Origin: JAUVPB01 sp965223695
Lineage (GTDB): Bacteria; Actinomycetota; Thermoleophilia; Gaiellales; Gaiellaceae
Length of the DNA: 64,000 nucleotides
Reading direction: 5' to 3'
NCBI GenBank assembly: GCA_965223695.1
Contig: CBDCXJ010000024.1
Location: forward strand, 62,001 to 126,000
The notes under the pieces are model-generated. The model did not search any database. It saw only the letters and a program-made list of their open reading frames with translations, and had not been told where the DNA came from. A program made the translations under genes and the position numbers. This document shows positions 58,801-64,000 of the stretch, piece after piece (positions within the stretch are counted from its first letter, which is position 1; each line of letters begins with the position of its first letter).

Positions 58801-59625
58801 GTGACCCAGCGCGAATCCCGCTCCTGGCCTGGAGCCGGCTGGCTGCGCGTTGCGCTCGTGGCTGGCGTGGCTGCGGGGCTCGTTGCCGCAGCCTTCAACC
58901 TCGGTGTCGGTGAGCGCGTCGTCGATGAGGCGATCGCCCTCGAGGGCGCCGCCCCGGCCGGGGGCTCCGGGGAGGCGGCGGGAGCCGAGGAGGCCGGGCA
59001 CACGCACGTGACGGCAGTGGCCGAGCCCTTTACCAGGGGCGAGCAGAAGGGCGGCATGATCATCGGACAGGCCGTTCTCGGGCTCGCGGTCGGCCTGCTC
59101 GTTGCCGGAGCGGCACTGATGGTCGGGCGCACCCGGATGACGCCGCAACGCTTCTGGCTTGGCCTCGTCGCCGCCGGAGTCTGGGCGCTGCTCGTGCTTC
59201 CCGCGCTGAAGTTCCCACCGTTGCCGCCTGGGGTCGAGACCGTGCTCGAAGTCGAGCGCCGCCAGATCTCCTACCTGCTGCTCGTGCTCGCTGGCCTCGG
59301 CGGCGTCTTGCTCGCCAGCGCCGTATGGACGCGGCTCTCGCGCCGCGGGGCGCCTGCAGCCGGCGCGAGCGGCGCGCGACGAGCGGTCGCCACGAAGCTG
59401 GCTGCAGTACTCGCGGCGCTCCTTGTGCCCGCGGCGATCGCCTTCGTGCTGCTACCGGGCGATGAGATCACCACCGCGGTCGCCAACGGCTTGCTCGCGC
59501 GCTTCCGGGTCGTGTCGATCGCGAGTCAGGCACTCTTCTGGGCTGCGCTCGCGGGCTTCGGGCTCTGGCTGCTCGAGCACCGGCGGCTGCCGTTTCTCGC
59601 GCGCCGCCGCCCTGTCGACGCCTAG
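58801..59625 (+). CDS. cbtA: Cobalt transporter subunit CbtA
   Basis: 274 residues from GTG. About five to six membrane segments: LRVALVAGVAAGLVAAAFNL, GQAVLGLAVGLLVAGAALMV, LGLVAAGVWALLVLPALKFP, LLLVLAGLGGVLLASAVW, LAAVLAALLVPAAIAFVLLP and ALFWAALAGFGLWLL. A His-containing loop (EEAGHTHVTAVAEP) lies after the first helix, as in CbtA. Last gene of the operon, 11 nt after cbtB. It would import Co2+ for the nitrile hydratase. Confidence 0.9.
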   Translation: MTQRESRSWPGAGWLRVALVAGVAAGLVAAAFNLGVGERVVDEAIALEGAAPAGGSGEAAGAEEAGHTHVTAVAEPFTRGEQKGGMIIGQAVLGLAVGLLVAGAALMVGRTRMTPQRFWLGLVAAGVWALLVLPALKFPPLPPGVETVLEVERRQISYLLLVLAGLGGVLLASAVWTRLSRRGAPAAGASGARRAVATKLAAVLAALLVPAAIAFVLLPGDEITTAVANGLLARFRVVSIASQALFWAALAGFGLWLLEHRRLPFLARRRPVDA

Positions 59626-59732
59626 CGTGCGCGTCGAGGCCTAGTCAACCGCCTCACTTTGCTCGCGCGCCGCGAGCCCGCGCGTGATCGCCGCGGAAGA
59701 CGACCGCCCTCGCGATATGGCGCTCGGTCACG

Positions 59733-60773
59733 TCAGCCGGCGACCGGGACCGCGAATGCCCTCGCGACCGCCTCGGCTGCGTTCTGAACGTCGGCGTCGT
59801 CAATCCCGAGATGCGTGACCGCGCGAAGGACACCTGCGGGTGCCGCGATCGACACGCGCACTCCTTCCCGCTCGAGTCGCTCGATCACGTCTTCGCGAGA
59901 GAGGTCGAGCTCGTTGCAGTCGATCTGCAGGAAGTTGCTCTCCACGGCGTCGACGTTCACGGGTAGCCCTACGCTGGCGAACGCACTCGCAAGAGCGCGC
60001 GCGCGCGCGTGGTCGTCGGCGAGCCGATCGACGTTGTGCTCGAGCGCGTACACGCCGGCCGCGGCGACGATGCCTGCCTGGCGCATCGCACCTCCGAAGA
60101 GGAACTTGAGCCGCCACGCCCTGCGGGCGAGCTCGTCCGAGCAAGCCAGCAGCGCGCCGAGTGGGCAGCCGAGCCCCTTCGAGAGGCAGAGCGTGACCGA
60201 GTCGAAGAGGCTCCCGATCTCGGCGGGCGCGACTCCCTGGGCGACAGCCGCGTTCAGCAGCCGCGCGCCATCGAGGTGCGCTCTGAGCTCGAGCTCGCCG
60301 GCCGACGTTGTGAGCTCACGCAGCGTCTCGAGCGGCCAGACCTTGCCGCCGCCACCGTTGTGGGTGTTCTCGACGCAGACGATGCGCGTGCGCGGACGAT
60401 GGGGAACGTCCGGGTTGACGGCCTCGCGGAGCGCTGCCGCCTCGAACACTCCTCGATCGCCCGGGAGCGCCTTCGTCGCGAGCCCCGAGTGGACGGCCGG
60501 GCCGCCGCCTTCCATCCGCAAGACGTGCGCCTGCTCGTGCGCGATCACCTCGTCGCCCGGCTCGCTGTGCGCGCGCAGCGCCATCTGGTTCGCCATCGTT
60601 GCCGTCGGGACGAAGATCGCGCGCTCATGGCCGAGCAGCGCGGCGCCGCGCTCTTCGAGCTCGAGCACGGTCGGATCTTCGCGCTTCTGCTCGTCTCCGA
60701 CCCGTGCGCGTGCTATCGCCTCGCGCATGGCCTCGCTCGGCTCGGTCAGCGTGTCAGAGCGGAGGTCGATCAC
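59733..60773 (-). CDS. ltaE: Low-specificity L-threonine aldolase
   Basis: 346 residues: DLRSDTLTEPSEAMREAIARARVGDE, FVPTATMANQMALRAHSEPGDE, CVENTHNGGGGKVWPLE, HLDGARLLNAAV (PLP-contacting Asp) and LCLSKGLGCPLGALL (PLP Lys). These are standard for the fold-type I aldolase that splits threonine or allo-threonine to glycine and acetaldehyde. Monocistronic, facing the cobalt operon end. Between 59626 and 59732 I see nothing more than a 25-codon open frame, not annotated. Confidence 0.93.
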   Translation of the reverse strand: MIDLRSDTLTEPSEAMREAIARARVGDEQKREDPTVLELEERGAALLGHERAIFVPTATMANQMALRAHSEPGDEVIAHEQAHVLRMEGGGPAVHSGLATKALPGDRGVFEAAALREAVNPDVPHRPRTRIVCVENTHNGGGGKVWPLETLRELTTSAGELELRAHLDGARLLNAAVAQGVAPAEIGSLFDSVTLCLSKGLGCPLGALLACSDELARRAWRLKFLFGGAMRQAGIVAAAGVYALEHNVDRLADDHARARALASAFASVGLPVNVDAVESNFLQIDCNELDLSREDVIERLEREGVRVSIAAPAGVLRAVTHLGIDDADVQNAAEAVARAFAVPVAG

Positions 60774-60832
60774 GGCGCCATGATAGGAACCGGCCGCCGC
60801 GCACCCGCGCGTCGGCTCGAGCCGACGCCTGC

Positions 60833-61114
60833 TCAGGCGGCGTCAGGGCCGTCGCCGCGCGGGTCGCTCGGCGCCGCCGACAGGAACGTCTCGGCCTGTC
60901 GCGGGCGAAACGGGAGCACGGTTCCGCCGTCTCCGTGGATGACGCGAAGCGTCGGCGGCCCAGGCGGGCTGGGGGCGCTGACCGTTGTCGGGGCCGGATC
61001 CGTCGTCTCCTTGCGTCGCTGCCGTCGCGCGCGCAGCCGGCTCATCTCGGGTGAGACGAGCATGCCCAGCCCGACGAGGCCGAGCGCGGCTGCAACGGCT
61101 ATGACCGCGCTCAC
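60833..61114 (-). CDS. Small membrane-anchored hypothetical protein
   Basis: 93 residues from GTG 61114, which overlaps the stop of the upstream small gene in GTGA. An N-terminal membrane helix (AVIAVAAALGLVGLGMLVSP) is followed by a basic patch (RLRARRQRRK) and a Pro/Ser-rich cytoplasmic tail. No family recognised. The tight overlap with its neighbour argues that both are real genes. Confidence 0.6.
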   Translation of the reverse strand: MSAVIAVAAALGLVGLGMLVSPEMSRLRARRQRRKETTDPAPTTVSAPSPPGPPTLRVIHGDGGTVLPFRPRQAETFLSAAPSDPRGDGPDAA

Positions 61115-61302
61115 GTTGTGTTCGGATCTCGATCCAGGCGCGAGACAAGCGCTGCACAGACTCGTGCGTCCTCGGGCTCGCCTACGGGAGCCCAGACCGA
61201 GATCGGGATCTCGATACCAGAGCTTCGCCGCAGTGGCACGACGTAGCGGACGAACCGGGCCGTGTCTGCTGTCTCGTCCTGCTGGAAGTCTGACTTGTCC
61301 AT
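61111..61302 (-). CDS. Small hypothetical protein
   Basis: 63 residues from ATG with a G-rich ribosome site. DKSDFQQDETADTARFVRYV and SSGIEIPISVWAPVGEPEDA show a short beta-rich soluble protein, family not recognised. It overlaps the membrane-anchored small gene by 4 bp (GTGA), so the pair forms a bicistronic unit, perhaps a small membrane complex. Confidence 0.6.
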   Translation of the reverse strand: MDKSDFQQDETADTARFVRYVVPLRRSSGIEIPISVWAPVGEPEDARVCAALVSRLDRDPNTT

Positions 61303-61418
61303 CCCCCCATATGTCGGCCGGAAGCGTCACTCTTTTAAGGGTTCAGGGCGAAATCTGGCTTCGGGCAGAGGAAACGAGCGCTCCGGACCCGCGAAATCGT
61401 GGAATCGACCGTCTAGCG

Positions 61419-62012
61419 CTAGCGCGCGAAGCTGTGGTATTCGCTGTTCGGCTTCCAGCCGAGCGCGTTCGCGACACGGTTCGTGAAGTTGAACATCGCC
61501 GTCACCTCGACGATGTCCATCACGTCCTCGTCCGTCCAGCCATCCTTGCGCAGCGCCTTCACATCGGCCTCACGGCAGGTCTCCGAAGCCGTCGTCACCT
61601 TGATCACGAAGTCGAGCATCCGCCGCTCTTTCGCCGGAAGCTTGGCGTGGCGGTAGTTCGACATCAGCGTGTCGACGAGCACCGGATCCTTCGTGAGGTC
61701 ACGCAACGCGGCCCCGTGGCTCGTCATTCAGTAGAAGCAGCGGTTCTGCGTCGAGACGACGACCGCGATCATCTCGCGCTGCGCGGGAGTCAGCCCGGAC
61801 TCGCCCCGGAGCAGCTCGTCGTAGAGCGCCCGCCAGCGGCGCAGGTGCTCGGGCCTGAGCGCGAAGAGGCGGAAGACGTTCGGGACGATCCCGAGCTTCT
61901 CCTGGGCTCGGGCGAAGAGCTCGCGGAGGTCCTCGGGAAGCTGGCCGTCGGTCGGGACACGGATCCACGCGAGCCGCTCGCGCGATCTAGTCGGTTTCGC
62001 GCTCCGCGACAT
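61419..62012 (-). CDS. AhpD-like peroxidase-related protein with in-frame UGA at the catalytic Cys (probable selenoprotein)
   Basis: Read through one TGA (61730-61728), this is a 197-residue carboxymuconolactone-decarboxylase/AhpD-fold protein. The N-terminal part ends ...REMIAVVVSTQNRCFY, then UGA, then MTSHGAALRDLTKDP. In AhpD the catalytic set is Glu, then +12 Cys, +3 Cys, +4 His; here Glu80, Cys92, UGA95, His99 keep the spacing exactly, so UGA takes the place of the second Cys. AhpD-like CxxU selenoproteins are known. The 3' part (LVDTLMSNYRHAKLPAKERR, MFNFTNRVANALGW) is well preserved, which argues against decay. Start ATG 62012. Confidence 0.8.
61695..61730 (-). promoter_or_regulatory. 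Candidate bacterial SECIS stem-loop after the UGA
   Basis: Counting the U of UGA as 1, nucleotides 9-11 (GAG) can pair with 34-36 (CUC) and 13-16 (CACG) with 28-31 (CGUG), enclosing an 11-nt G-rich loop. Position and size fit bacterial SECIS elements read by SelB. Folded by eye only. Confidence 0.45.
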
Positions 62013-62338
62013 GGCTCGAGAGTGTAGATGCGGCTGCGCGCGCGAGACCACTGCTGGCGGTGGTTCGCCCGGGTCATGTCACGCCCGTAGCGGAAGTGCG
62101 CCCTCGCCATTCCCCATATGCGTGACTGCTCACCCAGACGAGGGGCGGAGTGTGCAAGGACACTCACGAAAGTGCCGCCGTCTGCTCATGTGGCCTGGCT
62201 ACTTTGAGAAGTACCGCAGACACACGACGCCGACCAACGCGTCAAACCGCATGGGAACGGGTGGTACCGCTCCACCCAGGTTGGTTCGAGGCTCGCAACG
62301 TCCACTTTGCCTCCTCCGTCCTCCTGACGCGAGCCTTG

Positions 62339-62366
62339 TTGAGGCCCGGGAAATCCCGGGCCTCAA
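62339..62366. terminator. Perfect 12-bp hairpin upstream of tRNA-Asp
   Basis: TTGAGGCCCGGG-AAAT-CCCGGGCCTCAA. Both strands could form it. There is no known rightward transcript to end here, so it may insulate the tRNA from upstream transcription or mark an unannotated RNA. Confidence 0.55.
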
Positions 62367-62394
62367 CCGTTCTGGATCACGGTTCGCGGGCAGC

Positions 62395-62400
62395 TACAAT
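62395..62400 (+). promoter_or_regulatory. -10 box of tRNA-Asp
   Basis: TACAAT lies 12 nt before the tRNA 5' end, a good match to the primary sigma -10 consensus. No clear -35 box is seen. Confidence 0.5.
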
Positions 62401-62412
62401 GCGCGGGCCCTC

Positions 62413-62486
62413 GGGGGCGTAGTTCAGTTGGTCAGAACGCCGGCCTGTCACGCCGGAGGTCGCGGGTTCGAGTCCCGTCGCTCCCG
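62413..62486 (+). tRNA. tRNA-Asp (anticodon GTC)
   Basis: The cloverleaf has acceptor GGGGGCG/CGCTCCC (one G-U pair), anticodon stem CCGGC/GCCGG with loop CTGTCAC (anticodon GTC), T-arm GCGGG-TTCGAGT-CCCGT and discriminator G. No CCA encoded. It reads the GAC codon. Confidence 0.95.
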
Positions 62487-62632
62487 TTAACACACCTGCA
62501 CACTTTCCGCTTCTCGCTTCTCCCTACCGGCGCTCGACGTCCGACCCGTCGTTAGCATGGCGCGAGTTGGGAGCACCTCACGTACACCAGCTTCGTTCGC
62601 CCGCGTCGCCTCCGGCGCGGGACGGCTCCTCG

Positions 62633-64000
62633 TTGCGTCGCCAGAGGTGGCTGGTGGCCGTCGTGGCGGCGCTCGGGTCGGCGCTTCTCGGCCTGCCCGC
62701 GGCTGCATCGGCCCAGGAGCAGATCGAGATTCCCACGGTGCCCCAGAGGCCGGGCTCCGCGAATCAGATGGTCGACCTGCTCGGGCCGACGAAGGACGTC
62801 CTTTCCGGGCGGTCATGGCTGCTTGCTGAGGGGCTCGACCCGGGCCTGCAAAGGCGGCCCGGATGGAACCCGCTCACCCGCATGGAGCTCGGAACCGGCT
62901 TCTTCACAGCACCCGGTCTCGCCGGCGATCCCTCCGCCGCGCGCCTGCAGCAACCGGGCGCGGTTTCCCTCGTCCCCTTCCGGGATCCGGCGCCTGCTTT
63001 CAGCCGTGATCTCCTGATCACGAGGGACTCGAGCCGGAGTCCCGTCCAGACCGAGCCCCACCTCGCCGTCCATCCCGACGACCCTGACCACCTGGTCCTC
63101 GGGACGATCGACTTCAACTTCCCCACCAACTCGGCATACGTGAGCTTCGACGGCGGCGCGAACTGGGAGGGTCCCTCGCAGGTTCCCTACCTGCTCGAGG
63201 ACCGCGTCTCCGGGGGCGACCCCGTGCTCGACTTCGACGGCGCGGGGAACGTCCATATGGCCGCCATCTCGATCGGCGTCGAGGAGTTCAGCTTCGGGCC
63301 TGTCGTCGCGTTCACCACGGTGTCGAGCATCAGCGTCGCGACGTCGGAAGATGGCGGCTTCAACTGGAACGACCCCGTGTCGACCGCCCGGAGTGGCGTT
63401 GAGACGCGAGATCTTCGCCCCGATCCTCTGGGCCGGCTCCGCGGCACGATCGAGCTCTCGTTCCTCGACAAGCCCTGGCTGTCGATCGGGCCCCACCACG
63501 AGGACCCGGAGCGCGACGTCATCTACCTCACCTACACCGACTTCGAGACGCTCCACGACATCCTCTGGATCGGCGAGGTGCCGACCTTCCTCCCAACGGC
63601 AGTCGAGACGACGATCCGGCTCGTGAAGTCAGAGGACGGTGGAAAGACCTGGTCCGACCCGGTCGCCGTCAGCCCCACCGTGGCCAGGACGTTCGGCGGA
63701 GACGAGGGGGGAGACGACGGCGACGCGGTTCCCGGAACGACGACCTCGAAGCGGGTCGTACAGGGCTCGCAGCCCGTCGTCGGGCCCGACGGCACCGTCT
63801 ACGCAGTCTGGCTCGACAGCACCGACGACGGGAGCTTCGAAGGGGAGGCCGAGATGTATGTGGCCAGCTCCACCGACGGCGGTGCAAGCTTCTCGAGTCC
63901 TGTGCTCGCCTCGACGTTCCGGGAGATCGGCTTCCGGCCGCGCAACGCCTTCTTCCGCTTCTGGGGAGCGTCCTTCCCGCAGTTCGCGGTGGGGCCCGAG
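62633..64000 (+). CDS. Secreted Asp-box (BNR/sialidase-like) protein, 3' end cut by the window
   Basis: An open frame of 456 codons runs to the last base. The start is uncertain: TTG 62633 gives a good signal peptide (LVAVVAALGSALLGLPAAAS then AQ); TTG 62567 is the other option. Four Asp-box motifs occur: SFDGGANW, SEDGGFNW, SEDGGKTW and STDGGASF, each at the turn of a propeller blade as in sialidases. TEPHLAVHPDDPDHLVLGTI and QGSQPVVGPDGTVYAVWLDS are typical of exported exo-alpha-sialidase-like propellers. Catalytic sialidase residues cannot be confirmed from the visible part. Confidence 0.82.
   Translation, partial: MRRQRWLVAVVAALGSALLGLPAAASAQEQIEIPTVPQRPGSANQMVDLLGPTKDVLSGRSWLLAEGLDPGLQRRPGWNPLTRMELGTGFFTAPGLAGDPSAARLQQPGAVSLVPFRDPAPAFSRDLLITRDSSRSPVQTEPHLAVHPDDPDHLVLGTIDFNFPTNSAYVSFDGGANWEGPSQVPYLLEDRVSGGDPVLDFDGAGNVHMAAISIGVEEFSFGPVVAFTTVSSISVATSEDGGFNWNDPVSTARSGVETRDLRPDPLGRLRGTIELSFLDKPWLSIGPHHEDPERDVIYLTYTDFETLHDILWIGEVPTFLPTAVETTIRLVKSEDGGKTWSDPVAVSPTVARTFGGDEGGDDGDAVPGTTTSKRVVQGSQPVVGPDGTVYAVWLDSTDDGSFEGEAEMYVASSTDGGASFSSPVLASTFREIGFRPRNAFFRFWGASFPQFAVGPE

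Larger units (their letters stand above)
62013..62412. other. 400-bp gene-free region
   Basis: It must hold the leftward promoter of the AhpD-like gene and the rightward promoter of tRNA-Asp. Apart from the hairpin at 62339 and the -10 box at 62395 I see no gene or repeat. Confidence 0.6.

Noticed and set aside
59626..59732. 25-codon frame after the threonine aldolase gene (reverse strand)
   Set aside because: Too short, no ribosome site, no recognisable motif.
62150..62422. 90-codon open frame before tRNA-Asp
   Set aside because: Runs through the hairpin and tRNA promoter; composition and lack of a ribosome site argue against a gene.

Overview
The window is GC-rich chromosomal DNA of an actinobacterium. 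Many starts are GTG or TTG, F420-type LLM oxidoreductases recur, and the housekeeping start tmk-holB-ricT is followed by tRNAs without encoded CCA. A Thermoleophilia-like lineage (Gaiellales/Solirubrobacterales) is my best guess from style, but nothing in the window proves it.

Layout. (1) 1-4363: tmk (5' cut), holB, ricT, a HAD hydrolase, a gamma-glutamylcyclotransferase-like gene and tRNA-Thr(CGT). (2) 4364-7957: a small accessory island with a sugar-related propeller-like gene and a Stealth-type glycan phosphotransferase. An IS3-family element with 12-bp terminal inverted repeats and a 4-bp target duplication splits the last conserved motif of the Stealth gene. (3) 8035-12361: an inward-running operon of two amidohydrolases, an SMP-30-like lactonase and an alpha/beta hydrolase. 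(4) 12508-17321: ferredoxin-type nitrite/sulfite reductase with two conserved companions and the siroheme genes (precorrin-2 dehydrogenase, uroporphyrinogen-III methyltransferase). (5) 17381-37260: a large catabolic region with isocitrate-lyase/PEP-mutase family proteins, alpha/beta hydrolases, phosphotriesterase-like, isochorismatase, AtuA/DUF4387, a Rieske protein, two amidohydrolase-2 proteins, hydantoinase/oxoprolinase HyuA-HyuB, an Asp/Glu-racemase-fold protein, a TMADH/old-yellow-enzyme protein and an SDR. Several families occur twice in separate operons, which suggests paired pathways for related cyclic amide or terpenoid-like substrates; the substrate is unknown. (6) 37465-41905: branched-chain-amino-acid-type ABC uptake, with a binding lipoprotein and a single polypeptide fusing both permeases and one ATPase.

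(7) 43268-48964 is the most unusual locus. E1-alpha and E1-beta of a 2-oxoacid dehydrogenase sit beside two E2-like proteins. Both carry a lipoyl domain and a peripheral-subunit-binding domain, but the normal E2 acyltransferase core is replaced by left-handed beta-helix (hexapeptide) acyltransferases. One is NeuD/PglD-like and is translationally coupled to a sulfotransferase. The arrangement suggests acyl transfer from a 2-oxoacid through lipoate directly to a sugar or other acceptor without CoA.

(8) 49173-55310: an exported esterase-like lipoprotein, a secreted protein of unknown function, an LLM oxidoreductase, a creatininase-family protein and a trypsin/HtrA-like lipoprotein frameshifted by a 20-bp tandem duplication. 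(9) 55442-59625: a flavoprotein followed by a cobalt-type nitrile hydratase (beta, alpha, His-rich activator) and the cobalt importer CbtB-CbtA. (10) 59733-64000: threonine aldolase, a two-gene small-protein unit, an AhpD-like gene whose in-frame UGA falls exactly at the second catalytic Cys (probable selenoprotein), tRNA-Asp(GTC), and the start of a secreted Asp-box (sialidase-like) protein cut by the window end.

No CRISPR array, rRNA, replication origin or prophage was seen.
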